64,000 bases of DNA, from NCBI GenBank assembly GCA_024663395.1, contig JANFAH010000023.1, positions 1 through 64,000 on the forward strand, given 5' to 3'. Of the stretch, positions 21,701 to 34,075 are shown one piece after another. Positions within the stretch are counted from its first letter, which is position 1; each line of letters starts with the position of its first letter. Under the pieces are notes generated by a model. That model saw nothing but the letters and a program-made list of their open reading frames with translations, did not search any database and had not been told where the DNA came from. The stretch comes from Pisolithus tinctorius. Its lineage: Eukaryota; Basidiomycota; Agaricomycetes; Boletales; Pisolithaceae. The position numbers and the translations under genes are program-made.

Positions 21701-23700
21701 CCAAGCTCCCGAAAAGTGAGAAGTCGGGCCCAGGAATGGGTGAGATGTCACATACATGATGTTGTTGACGGGAAAGGGGGGACCATCGATCGAAGACGAG
21801 TTCCCTAACCGGCACGGAGACAGGCATATCTCTGCAATGGTGGTAGCAAGTGCGATGTACAATCCACCATCGGAAAGCCTTCGATGAGTAGTGCACAATC
21901 CAAAGAACGCGAGAGGAACAACCGTGAAACGCATGAGACATGCGAGATAACGTCCTGGGGGAAGGAGTGAGGTGACCCTCGAACGGCAATGGCTGGGGTG
22001 ACTGACACGAAACTCTGGGATGCAGTAGAGGACTCCAGGGAAATCAGGGAGAAAGAGAAAACCCACCGATTGGATCACCCAATCCTGAGTTATATGCCAA
22101 ACCATCTTGAAACCCTGCAAACAGAAAAATGGGAGTATCTTGACAACGAGTGCACGGAATTGGATGAACAAGGGCTCCCCAAAAATGGGTCAGTGAGAGG
22201 GATTTGTGGCTCAGAAAGCGAGAGAAGGGGCGCGGAGATGTGTGAGGTACGACAAGAGGACCTCAAGGGTGGGCCTTGCCACAAAAATGCGAATATCTCT
22301 GTAACATATGCACCAATCAGAATGATCCAGGCATCACCAAGGAGTCGTCATCGAGCAGTATGATCCTGAAAAGAGGCGAGAGACGCGTCGGAGAAACGAG
22401 CGAGATACGGCCCCAAGATGATGGGGGTAACTCCGGGCAAGCGAACAAGCGGGTGACAACCTCAGGATAACGGCTAGGGTGATCAACACGAGCCTCAAGA
22501 AGGCGGTAGGGTACTCGCAGATAAACGCGGAGAAAAAGGAATCACCATGATTGGACCATCCGATCCTGAGCTACACACGAAAATGTTTCACTGCCCTCCA
22601 AACACGAAAATGGTGATATCTCAACAACGGCTGCACGGAATTAGACGAAAGAGGTCTCCCCAGAGAGATCTCGGCGAGGGGAACGAGCATTCCGAAAAGC
22701 GATAGGAAAGGCGCAGAACTGCGTGATCTACGACTCCAGGATCTCGATGGTGTGCCTTTCGTGCAGAGCTGTCCCAGCTCAACCGCCCCCAATATATCAC
22801 GTGACATGCCGGCGGTATTCCAAATTAGGAATGTCGGGGGAAGCGTTAGGTGTAGACGAGGCAGTAAAAAAAATACCAGTGATGCACTCCATATGTGTGC
22901 CATAAATATAATAGATGTAAGTCGTGCTGCGTCTCTCGCTTTTTTGCAGGATGGCGATAGCTTCCTGTTGATCATAGGATCTTCCTGACAGGCCAAGCAG
23001 TTCCAGAGTTATTTGCATATTTGTGGGAAGGCCCACCCTTGAGGTCTCGTCGTCGTATCTCGCGTGTTGCTATGCCGTTTCTCTCGCCTTTCGGGTCGTT
23101 TGTTTCCCTCACTCAGCCCTCGCTGGGGACGCCTCATTCATCCAATTCCGTGTGGTTGTTATAGAGATATGACCGTTTTCGTGTTAGGAGTGCTGTGCGA
23201 TGCTTATGTGCATACCTCGTGACTGAATGGTCAGGTTAGTGCGGTTCCCTTTTCTCTGCACTCTTATAGGTGTTTCCTACCATCTCCCAGTGTTTTGTGT
23301 TGATCCCCCCAGCCATTGTTGTTCAGGCGACTCTCCTCTCCCCACCTTTGAGGACTTGAGATCATATCTCACGCGTTTCTCCGCCGCTCCTCTCGGTTTT
23401 TGGGCAGTTTGTTCCCTTCGCTTAACCCTTCCTTGGGATACCTTTTTCATCCGGTTCCGCGCAGTCATTGTCGAGATATGCCTGTTTTTGTATTCAGAGG
23501 GTGGTGAGCCACTTTGGGTATAGCTCTGGATTGGGTGGTCGAAATGGCATGATTCCTTTTTCTGGTATACGTCTGCAGGTTCCCTACCATCTGCCATAGC
23601 TTGGTGTTGATCCCCCCAGCTGTTGTCACTCGAGGGTCTCCCCTCTCCCTCCCCTAGGTGATACCTCACCGGTGTGTACGCAATAGTTCGCCCATTTCGC
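21700..23700. repeat. cluster of diverged repeats in both orientations
   Basis: A unit of very roughly 250-300 bases recurs. Plus-oriented copies near 21985-22280 and 22500-22760 share words such as gatcctgagctacacacg / aatcctgagttatatgcc and gcacggaattrgacgaa. Minus-oriented copies lie near 23030-23220, 23240-23530 and 23570-23700, and another diverged copy may lie near 21790-21990. Open frames through it (for example 21371-22171) are not consistent between copies, so it looks non-coding. No terminal repeats or transposase were found. Confidence 0.6.
22757..22812 (-). repeat. short repeat shared with 24.06 kb and the right window edge
   Basis: The words AGCTGTCCCAGCTCAAC, CGCCCCC and AATATATCACGTGACATG in a row here resemble the reverse complement at 24058-24100 (GTGACATATTGGGGGG, TGGTTGAGC). 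Part of it also matches the last 26 bases of the window (AGCTGTCCCAGCTCAACTG). It may be the end of a dispersed element. Confidence 0.5.
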
Positions 23701-24099
23701 CGTCCTACTTCTCGCTTTTTCAGATTATGGTACTAATCAACGAGACCTTTCGAACGGGGTATAGTTTATGTCCTTTATTTCTGTTGCTTTCCTTTCTGAC
23801 TTACAACTACTGTGTTTTTGCCTCATTGCCTGTACGCATTTTTGCATGCTTAGTCAGCACCCAGTAATATATGTGCATACAACTTTTTATTATACAAAAA
23901 TAATAGACAAGTTGCAGCTTAGCCAGAGATGACAGACATTTGGAGCAGGCATCTGTAGGCTCAGGGCCTAAGATAACAAGGGTTGTATTGTACAAAACAT
24001 GTGCATGTCAGACTTGGAAGACACCAAACAACACTGCAAAAAGATGTGGCTGGTATGTCATGTGACATCATGTGACATATTGGGGGGTGGTTGAGCAAG

Positions 24100-26970
24100 G
24101 GAAGGTGCAGTGCAGGGTGCAGAATAACTCACAGCAAAGTGGGGTTGACTATGTAGGATTGTGGATAACATAACTGTTGCCCGATGGGTTGCTGTATGTA
24201 TGGTCAGAGAAGGAGGTATGAGCCATCTTTGATAATGTGGAGGATGGGTGGCACACATGATGAAGTAGAGCTGCAGACTTGTCCCCTGGCCAAGTGTCCA
24301 AACAGTGTCAATGAAACCCATGTGATAGAACATTGAATTTTTGGTAATTATTTTATAACATGCTCCAGCATATACTCTCACCAGATAAACTCATAACTGA
24401 TGGCAATATCAATATACAGCACACCTTCTCATAATGCATTTGCTACTGATGCATAAATCTCATTTTGCATGACCTTTTGGGTGATTCCACAGTGGAATGC
24501 AGGGTAATGTCACATTTTTGCATAAATACTAATGCATAGGATCTGGATTGATATTATGCAGTATGAGGTGCTCTGTTGGCAGAGGGGAAGTCCACTGAAT
24601 GGGGCTGAGCCACTGAACTTATAATTAAAATTCCTGCATCTCATCCATCACCACAACTTACAACCACTGAGGAAGAACTTAAGGACTCCATGAAAACACT
24701 ACAGGAGCACAAGCACATCTTCAGTGTACCACTGACCATTGACAAGATTCTTACACCACAGGAAGAAACTGAAATTGGTGAGCACATGTATCAATTCAAA
24801 AATGATGCAGCCAACACTACAACAGTCTGGTACCAGATGGCTGTTGAATGTGGTAAAATTATCAGTCAATTTGGATGACAAAGATGTCCAGCCCACATTA
24901 GCCTCAATATCACCTGCAGAGATTGTGCTGTTGTGTGAAAAAATTGAAGCAGCTTGCATCAGTTAGAGTCATGCAAACACCTCTTTGGAGTTGATAAGAC
25001 ATGTTCATAAGTTCCATGGTGAGATGTATTGGGAGGAAATGCAGAATGTGAAGCAGACTACATTGGACTACTATTGGAGGCCATAGGTAGACTGTAGATG
25101 TCACACATGTCACACTGTTACACATTTGGTGCTGAATGAATCTCATCTTGCATCTCAGAAAGGCTGGTGCAACACATATGCATTATGAAAAAGTCTACTG
25201 TACAAGTGACAGTGACACATCCCACTGTCCATGATGTATGCACATTCAGCTATGTATGTATGTTCCATGACATAACAAATGCAAAAACCCCAATGCATCC
25301 ATTCTCCCCCCCCCAACCCACATAATTGGAGTTAATGGTCCAGTATGATCATTGAAGACAAAGAGTTTACTGACCTGGCCTGATGGCATCCAGGAATATA
25401 TAGCCTGTGACTTTTTTGTGGATGGCCCCATCCTTGTCCAGCTTGAAGATCAAGTTACAGAAATTCATTGCTCATGCCCTTCACTGCACCAAACTCCATC
25501 CATCAGTCCACCTGCTGAGGCTCTGTAAGTGAATATTCAATTGGAAAAAATAGTAAACAAATTTAAATAAGAACAATACCTACCAGTGAATATAATGATT
25601 CTCTGACTTCCCAATGCTTTAAGGCTTTGCCTGCCTCTCAACCTACTTGCCCATGATCTCCTTGCTCAAGCTTCCTGGTGTATGGATGCCTGTACTTGAC
25701 CCCCATTGTAATTGTAGTATTGAATTTATTTTCATGCATTATAACTGAAAGAGAGCATGTTCCCCAAGAATGCCTGTATTGAGTTGAGGCAACATATATT
25801 GATTCATCAGGCTCAAGAGATCAATATTTCATTTTGATTCCATAGCATTGAGCATGTAGTTACAGTGTACTAAGATGCACAATGAAGAACAACAATTGAA
25901 TTAGTCCCTTTGAGAGGCACAAGGGAGTCTTTGAACACAGGTCATTCAATGCACACAGAATGTAGTATTAAGTAGTGGACTACTGTATAGTTGTAGATCT
26001 TGTGACTGCCATTGCTTTCAAGTGCATTGCCACTTTGAGCCAAGCTGATCATACTACCATCTGAGTTGCCAGATACTTAGATGATAACAAGTGGCCAATT
26101 TTGAAATGGGGGTGCATGGATATAGTGGCCTGTGGGTGGCAATGGAACTAATTTTGCAGTGTTTGTAATTACAATTGTGGCTCCCCCTCATCCTCATCCT
26201 GCTGCTCCTGCCAGTGGTTGTCCCATCCATGGTCTGAGCCTCCCTATACCAAGTGCACATGCCTCCCCTACAGCTCTTCTTTAAATACAGCTTTGTACCA
26301 ATTTAAGTGCCTTGAGGTCAAAACCTAACAGTCAGGACCACTCACTCTGACAAACTCTGACACTCCCAGAGGGCTAGAACCAAAGTGCAGAGGAAGTTTG
26401 ACAAAGCAGAGAGGCAGAAGTGGAGTGAAGGCATTGGGTTCAGCTTGTGTGCTGCCCCCTTGTATGTTACTCAATGGAGGTCAACAGCTGTCAGTTGGGT
26501 GCTCTTAGATGAATATGGAAACTTTGAATAGTGCAACAAAAAGGAATATGTACATACTAGTAGCCTCAGGGAATCCACATGCCCCATCAGTGGATTGGAT
26601 GTCAGTGGTTGCACATCACTAGCTATTGAGCCATTCTGAGGACATAATAAAGCACAATTAGACAACACCATCAGTGGTAGGCAACTACAGTATGAAAGTC
26701 ACTCACCTTGGTTCCTTCTGATATGTAATCAACCATGTGTTCCAGGGATCAATGTTGATGTGGTACAAATCATGAGTGGTATGTGACAATGCAAGGTCAC
26801 ATTGGCATGTGTCAATCATGATTTGTCTGAAACCAGCCTTTCAGGAGCTTTTTTCTTGGTTTCTTTCTGATTATAGTACACCTGTTTTATTAATTGTTTG
26901 TGTAATGGATGACTGCATGGCTAATCATAGCTGTCAACACTGGGGAACTCCTAAATGATATGCATGAAAC
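24100..26970. other. AT-rich decayed DNA, no recognised gene
   Basis: Only short frames interrupted by stops. The best (24690-24878 and 24739-24966, +, EHKHIFSVPLTIDKILTPQE) are protein-like but I do not recognise them; they may be part of a decayed transposon. The remainder shows CpG depletion and no structure I can name. Confidence 0.35.
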
Positions 26971-26974
26971 TTAC

Positions 26975-27490
26975 TTGACTTTCTTGTCAAGGAACTGCTC
27001 AGCAGTCTCATGCATCTTTGTAAGTACCATGGATGACAGTTCCTCAGCACTCTGGAGAGAACATGAGTTGTCTTACTGATCAAAACATTTGCCATGACAT
27101 ATGAATTGTTGGCTCTTGCTACCAATGTCAACCTCAACAGCTGGTCAAGCATCTGACTTCTCAGCAATTTTGAATGTTCTGTAGACAATATAAGATGCTG
27201 TCCTGTTTGACAGTTGTTGCATGTACTAACCAGTGCTTCAAGTCCTCCTGGACATCCACACCCTTGAACTTGCAGCCAATCAAGCCCTTAAATGTGAAGA
27301 CAGTGTTGATGGATTAACCACTGCTTGACACTTGGCAGGCAGGCCAATGAGATGCTCCCCATGTTTTGTGAAGGCCACTACTGATGGGGTTGTCCAGGCA
27401 CCTTTGGAGTTCTCAGTCACACATGCCTGCTTGCCCTCTATGATGGAAATGATGAACTTGTTGTACCAAGGTCAATTCCAACCATGAGGC
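26975..27490 (-). pseudogene. mitochondrial-type HSP70 (DnaK) relic, N-terminal part
   Basis: On the minus strand, starting near 27484, the ATPase-domain signature [10 protein letters not shown] is followed, with frame changes, by [40 protein letters not shown], a segment ending GCKFKGVDVQEDLKHW, and further down EELSSMVLTKMHETAEQFL. These are in the order and spacing of DnaK/SSC1-type HSP70s (nucleotide-binding lobe I). The downstream VTVPAYF segment and the substrate-binding domain are missing, and frames are broken. Arg residues expected in the family appear as Cys or Gln (KCQ for KRQ, GCK for GRK), consistent with CpG decay. It looks like a copied host-gene fragment carried by a mobile element. 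Confidence 0.75.
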
Positions 27491-27519
27491 TTTCAATAAA
27501 TGCCAAACTTTTTTTTTTC

Positions 27520-29310
27520 CTGCAGGAGGGTCATCAACATACCAGTGACTTTAGAGTTCATGTTCCCCATGATTGAGGACCACAGGATGTCCTGTATGAG
27601 TGAGGGTGTGGTTCCCAGCATATGTCAAGTCTGAGGTTACCAGGTTCAAGACTGGACCAGAGACTGGTACAGGCATGAGGTCAAGGGGTCAGGGATCAGA
27701 TGGTGTACTGTTTGGACTTAGTGACTGATGACACAGCACTGTTCCCTTGTGTGGGTCACAGTCCAAGTCCAAGGCTGAGGCAGAGGATTTCAGATGAGAC
27801 TTATTTGATTTCAGACTGAGGGAATACAGGCCAAGTATCTATGGGTTTACATACTAGGGGTAACTATAGTATGAAGACTGGTAATGCCAGTCTCACAGAG
27901 ATTGGTAACTGATTGGTAAGAATGGTATTAGTAAGTCATGACAAAGATAACCAGAGACTGGGACAGAGACAAGGGCAGACTGGGGACAAGGCTGGGTCAG
28001 GCTCAACCAAAATGACACTTCATAGCAGCACTTCAAAGCAGTGCTAACTGTGCTAGACCAACTGGGGGTAGGGATTTGGCAAGGGTGAGGCTGGACTGAG
28101 TGAGTGCAAGGCTGAGTCTGGCTGGGGTCAAGGCATGGCTACAACAGCATGCCATATCTGCATCAGCATACCATACTGTATCAATTGCTCTTAAAATGTG
28201 TAATAATATACTCAATATTTCATCTAGAAATAATTTTTGATGTTTTGACCTATGATTTTAATGTGGAAAGACTTTATTTCTGATTTGATTTTTTGTTGAA
28301 AAATATTTCACTGTATATTACATGTTTGAGCATAAAAAAAGCAGAATGTTTTTCATATGAGCTTCAGCACACAACTCATCATTGCAATACAATACTTAGA
28401 CTAAATAAATACTGCCTACTTTTTAAACTTCCTGCTCACAAAAAAGCAGATTGTTAATTCTAAAAAAAAGTGACATATATTGGAAAATTATTTACAATGT
28501 ATCACACATATTGTGTTCAAAATCATTCTGCTGAACATCCATAATTTTTTTATATGCAAATATTTAAAATTTTCCAGTGGCATTTTGTGAGGAATGATAG
28601 ACAATACAAATCCAATATATTTTTACAATATTTGTCACAAAAACATCCCAAATTAAAGAGTCTCATTTTTCAATCTTTTTTTAAAATGTTTTCAGCAAAG
28701 AAACTGAGAAATGCTTCCAGTGTTTGATCGGTAGCACGTGTATCGTATATTTCTGTCAACCGAAGACTGATCAATGACATGTGGTGGATTAACCTCATCT
28801 TCTCCTCTCATGTGCAGCCCATTTCAATGGCAAGAGCTGCATAGTGATAGTAGCTTCTGGAGTCGTTGCACGTGCCAGTGGAATGTGAAACACCATACAT
28901 CCCACCTCCTTGTCGATTGCATGACAGGCCCCATGACTGCCAAACTTCAAATAGCGTACAATGCATGTTGCTGTTGCTTTGGGTTGTGCCAGCATCTGAT
29001 CTAGTGTATTCATTGTAGTGTGATGGGACTCGACATGATTTTTCATTGGTCAAGTAGCTTCGCTGAATGGGAATGGAAACACTTGTAAATCTCTAGTCTA
29101 ATGAATGGAGACCACCAGTTCCAGGAAAATCTCAGGGAGAAATCCCAGCACTTCTGGCAGCAGCAATTACATGTACATGTGCAGAACAGCCTATAAAGGC
29201 CATTATTATTTGACACCTATGATCCCACTTCTGTGTCTGATGTACAATCGATGGAGACATCTACCAAGTACATTGATATGTATATATGTACAAATGATAT
29301 CTTTAATGCC
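27520..29310. other. AT-rich decayed DNA, no recognised gene
   Basis: Contains short direct repeats of the type gactgg..acaagg/aggctgggtca (27600-28140), a strongly AT-rich stretch (28200-28700) and no credible coding frame. At about 28725-28775 a short CpG-containing stretch (gatcggtagcacgtgtatcg) stands out from the CpG-poor background. Confidence 0.35.
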
Positions 29311-30338
29311 TTAGACATCCATCGAAGAGTGGTCAGATCCAGAGGGCGATGGCATGGGGGACTTTTGCTTATGCTTATCTTTCAGCCTCTGAGAGGCTCT
29401 GCGCTCATTCACGGTCCCTCCCGCTCGTCTCTTGCCCTTATCACATCCCTTGCCCTTGCTACGCACCCCACCACTGCGATGACCTCCTCCAATGCTATCA
29501 TCTCCCTCTCCCTGCGCCTTTCCCTTGCCTTTATCCACAGCGCTGCCTTGTAGATGTTCTTTGTACGTGTATCTGACTGTTTCGAGTTAGAATTCAGTAG
29601 ATGGGGAAAGAAAGTATCCCTGTGCTTACAGTCAGGGTCCTCATCCTCCACTGGATCATAGAAGTCCACCATCACGTCGATCAGTTTCCTTGCCACATCC
29701 ACAGTCTTCATCTTCTCATCCATTTCGAACTGAGTCCGGCTCCCATACCACATCTCACCCAGGGCACGCTCATGGTGAACCCAGTCTGTGGTATAAGTAT
29801 GTGAATGGCAGCAACAGGTTACAAGGAAATCGAAACACTTACCAACCTCTGCAATGCTAGCGCGGTTGATGTTGTGGTCATTGTTGCGTCTATAATTCCT
29901 CACCTGGGCTGGTTCATGGCGCCGCACGAAATATTCTATCAATAAGTAGTTGTCTAATGTCGGACTGCACCAATCGAGTGTGTGATCTGTTTGTTTGACT
30001 TTCTTCGCCTCCACAACTACTTGAACGAAAACCCTGTTCATATATGCGAGGATCATGGTCAGATTCTCCACCAGCGGCTCTTCCACCTCCACCTCCCCCT
30101 TCTTCTTGAAGCGAAGCACCAGCCGGATCGCCTTTTCTCTCCAGGTGAAAGCCTGAATAGGCTCATAGTAGTGATGGGGGAGCTCCACGACAACTTTATC
30201 ATCAGCATGGGTGACCTGGCATGGCCAGATGGTCCCTTCGGAGCCTCCTTCAGCCAACCTGACATGTCGATCTTTTTTCAACAAGGCTTTGAGATTGTGG
30301 ATGAATCCGAGGGAAGACAGGTAGTACTGGGTAGCCAT
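29311..30338 (-). CDS. unknown 295-residue protein with very basic C-terminus
   Basis: Three exons (29843-30338, 29630-29785, 29311-29546) joined by GTAAGT...CCACAG and GTAAGC...ACAAG introns give 295 codons without stops. The body includes a stretch of charged beta-type segments (WREKAIRLVLRFKKKGEVEV) and a helical part (VDVARKLIDVMVDFYDPVEDE). The last exon is Lys/Arg/Gly-rich (DKGKGKAQGEGDD, RASQRLKDKHKQKSP), suggesting nucleic-acid binding or nuclear location. It lies divergently about 3.7 kb from the Ulp1-like gene and is intact although its surroundings are decayed. Function unknown; it could be an accessory gene of a mobile element. Confidence 0.55.
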
Positions 30339-30559
30339 GGTAGTAGTCAAGATCAATTACATAATCTATCTTGTAAATGTAACTCCATCATTGATCGCTT
30401 ATGTAAGTGGAATGTAAGGCAAATAGTGCATGTCATGCACCATATACATACAGTGAGACTGACCATGTCCAAGGCACGAAGACTCCATGTCCTGATAGAT
30501 ACTGTAATGGACCAGTTTATAAAACTGATCACAAGGTGGGCAGGTCAGCCCTCGTGCCA

Positions 30560-32632
30560 AATACAGTAGTATACCTGTTCAGCACCATTACCATTGATTC
30601 CCCCTGTAAAGTGGTCGGGCAGACTATCCAAACTGTTGAAGGCTATGGAACACCGATCGGCTTCAACATGACCACCTGACTTCCTGCTGTAGATACTTTG
30701 CTGGACCATGGGTTTACCACAACATCATTCAGACAGAATAAGGTGGTAGAAGCCTTGAAAACACCTTTCAGTATGGCCACCCGACTTCCCCCAGTCTACA
30801 TTTCGCTAGACCATGTTCGTCATTGTTCAGCATGTCACCACAACCTTTACCAATGTTAGTAAGACTGCCTAAGGTGGTGGAAGCATGGCGAACACAGGTT
30901 CTGGTGGTATATGATAAGTTTCAGTATGACCACCCGACTTCCTCCTCTCCATATATTTGTTCTTCGTTGTTCCGCACATCTTAACCTCACTTACCCATGT
31001 TACGGGGTGACTTCAATGTGGGGAAAGCCTGCATAACACAGGATTTAGTGGTATATGATAAGTTTCGGTATGTCGACCTGACCTCCCCCTGTCTATATGT
31101 TGCTAGGCGATGGTAGCCATTGTTTGTCATGTCTTGACCACCTTTACCAATGTCAGTAAGACCATCCACAGTGGTATAAATCCAACAAACTCTGACTCTG
31201 ACAGTATATGATAAGTTTGTGCATGACCACCTGACCTTCCCCAGTCTATATTTTGCTAGGCGATGTTTTCCATTGTCTGCCATGTCTTAACCACATTTAC
31301 CAATGTCAGAAAGACTATCCATGATGTAGCAACCTGCCAAATGTTTTCTCTGATGGTATATGATAAATTTGAATATGACCACCTGAACCCTCCCCTGCCC
31401 CCCTTTCTATATTTTGCTAGGTGATGTTCGCCATTGTTCGTCATGTCTTAACCACCTTTACCAATGTCAGTAAGACTATCTACAGTGGTAGAAACCCGAC
31501 GAACACTGGGTCCGATGGTACATGATAAATTTGAGCACGACCACCTGACTTCCCCCAGTCTATTTTTTGCTAGACCACATTCTCCACTGTTCCCCATCTC
31601 TTAATCCCCTTTACCAATGTTCCCAAGACTATCCACAGTGATGGGAACTTGACAAACGCTTGTGTCAATGGTATATGATAAGTTTGAGCAGGACTGCCTG
31701 GCCTCCCCCTGTTTATATTTTGTTAGACCATGTTCGTCATTGTTCGTCATGTCTTGACCACCTTTACCAATGCCGGTAAGACTATCTACAGTGGTAGAAA
31801 CCTGGCGAACACTGGGTCCGATGGTATATGATAAATTTGAGCAAGACCACATGACTTCCCCCATTCTATTTTTTGCTAGACCACATTCTCCACTGTTCCC
31901 CATCTCTTAAGCCCCTTTACCAATGTTCCCAAGACTATCCACAGTGGTAGGAACTTGACAAATGCTTGTGTCAATGGTATATGATTAGTTTGAGCAGGAC
32001 CGCCTGACCTCCCCCTGTTTATATTTTGTTAGACCATGTTCGTCATTGTTCGTCATGTCTTGACCACCTTCACCAATGTCGGTAAGACCATCCACAGTGG
32101 TAGAAATCCGACGAACACTGACTCTGACAGTATATAATAAGTTTGTCCATGACCACCTGACCTCCCCCAGTCTATATTTTGCTAGGTGATTTTCGCTATT
32201 TTCCACCATGTCTTAACCAACTTTACCGGTGTCAGCAAGGCTATCCACGATGTAGCAACCTGACAAATGCTTTCTCTGATGGTATATGAGAAATCTGAGT
32301 ATGACCACCTGACCCCTCCCCCCCCCCTCTTTCTATATTTTGCTAGACCATGTTCCTTGTTGTTCAGCGTGTCCAATCCACCTTTACTGATGTAATTAAG
32401 GCCATCTAAATTACTTGGATCCAGTTTGCTGCTTTTGTCCATGATGCATTCTGCCTATCATGCCTACATGTGTTTTCAATGTCGTAATCCGTGTGCTGAC
32501 AGTCTGACAAATCTTTGAAATATCACATACTGGTGCATGATCCCACCGCTGCTCTTTATTCAGTTCTACCACAGCATCTGACACTACCAATGCAGTATTT
32601 AGCCTCCCGATCATCACCCTGGCCTCTTCCAA
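30560..32632 (-). pseudogene. relic of a gene made of about twelve 51-codon tandem repeats
   Basis: The phrase ggtatatgataa recurs at about 30912, 31052, 31205, 31355, 31517, 31672, 31822, 31976, 32132 and 32281, a period of about 153 bases, exactly 51 codons; fainter copies extend to about 30560. On the minus strand each unit reads like NLSYTIGPSVRQVSTTVDSL, then TGIGKGGQDMTNNDEHGL and TKYKQGEARQSC. Most junctions now carry stops or frame changes. A helical head (EEARVMIGRLNTALVVSD, VVELNKEQRWDH, 32411-32632) precedes the array. A single unit of the same sequence ends the small gene at 54876-55967, so the array is probably an expanded, decayed relative of it. Confidence 0.7.
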
Positions 32633-32699
32633 TTCCTTTCTTTCTGTTCAATGGCTGGCATTTGTTCGGGTCAGGGTTCTACAGCCAAGAAAGAGCCTA

Positions 32700-33694
32700 C
32701 ATCATATGTAACACTCTCTGCCTTCTGCAAAACAGAGGGAGCATCGATAATACGCATATGACTTCTGTGCCTGTTGGATCAGGTCACTGGTCATATGACT
32801 TTGTAGACCAGTTTCAACCTCCTGTCTCTGCCCGTTCTGTGCTTCTCTGACCTCCTCCCACATACTCATCATAACCTCACCATTGCCCACCACACCACCC
32901 TCATTTCCCCTGCATATTGGAATGCACAGGACACACACCTGAATATCCTGCAGTGAAAGACCTGTCCCATTTAGGACTTCCTTTGTGATTTCCAGGGGTC
33001 TGGTGCTTCCCTTTGCAAGTTTCTGTAAACAACTGCAGTGGAACCATTTTTTGCAGGTTCAACAATACCGTTGTTCAGCTTTGTCTGGGTTATATGGTTT
33101 TTCACAGACAGAGCAAGCATGGAAGGGGCCCTGATGGGGTGTAGTTTATGTCAAGAGTTTTTCAAAAATCGGTGTCATGCCATTCATCCATACCTGGATG
33201 ACTTGTTTACCATGTGCGCTCATGGTCCACCATGTATACATATCCTTTGGTCCTATCAAAGGACCAAAACACCTTTCTGCACTGAAAGATGTGATATCTG
33301 CTGGCGCTATGCTCTCCATGAGCTTCCAAGCTGTATACAAAATTCAGGGATGACTTACACATGATGGCCTCTGGTTCAATGATGTCATTGTGGTCTGATA
33401 GAACCAGCTCATTGTTGCCAATGTATTTTCTCATGCTGTTTGTGAGTGAGTCAAAGGTACAAGGAACTTGATGGCAGCCAGCTCACTTTTTGTCTCCTAT
33501 ATCGCTCCTGCTGTAGTACCACTGCACTTCAACCCATGCCTTCTGTACTGCATGTCAGAAGGGTGGACACCCATGTGGCACTGGAAGTCTCTTACATGAC
33601 TTTTCTTCAACTGTTGGACTCTGATGTCCTTGATCACAGCATACCACAGGCTGCCATCGTCGCCATTTACAAAGATGCTAATTAAAGCTTCCAT
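32700..33694 (-). pseudogene. BAH-PHD chromatin-reader relic
   Basis: Minus strand. A BAH-domain piece (VNGDDGSLWYAVIKDIRVQQ, 33497-33694) is followed, after a break, by the hallmark NNELVLSDHNDIIEPEAI (33350-33430). About 300 bases on comes a PHD-type zinc finger: CSVCEKPYNPDKAEQRYC, a TGA, then TCKKWFHCSCLQKLAKG. The TGA falls where the family has Arg, so it is a CGA-to-TGA change. A tail (SDLIQQAQKSYAYYRCSLC) matches the C-terminal region of agaric BAH-PHD proteins as I remember them. BAH and PHD modules read modified histones. The gene is broken by at least one stop and several frame changes. Confidence 0.7.
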
Positions 33695-34075
33695 CAGCGA
33701 ACGACATGCCCATCCAGTCTTTTCTTACTTATCACCTCTTTGGAAGGTGTGGGTCATGTGTTCTGGAACTTCCTCCCTTCCATCCAGGATGTCTTCACCT
33801 GCACCGGTGAGGTTCGTCACTGGCTGGATGAGCTTAAATGACTGCTGGTGTCTAATGGAGACCTACCACTTAGCTTGGAGGATGATGGAAGGGAAAGAAA
33901 GGTCTTGTTGGATGGAGGGGCCATGTAGGGTTGGGAGGCGAAGTAAAAAGTCGGAGGGTAACCTGTGACGTCGCTTGCAATTCTCGGTTAGCCAGGGCGG
34001 ACCCTGAAAAATTTTCTTTGGGTTGGGCGCAGCATTACGTGTTTGGGATCGGCAAAGAACCAACATTCCACTGCC

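Noticed and set aside
21371..22171. 266-codon minus-strand frame as a membrane protein
   Set aside because: Hydrophobic appearance only; it crosses into the repeat cluster, and other copies of the repeat do not keep the frame.
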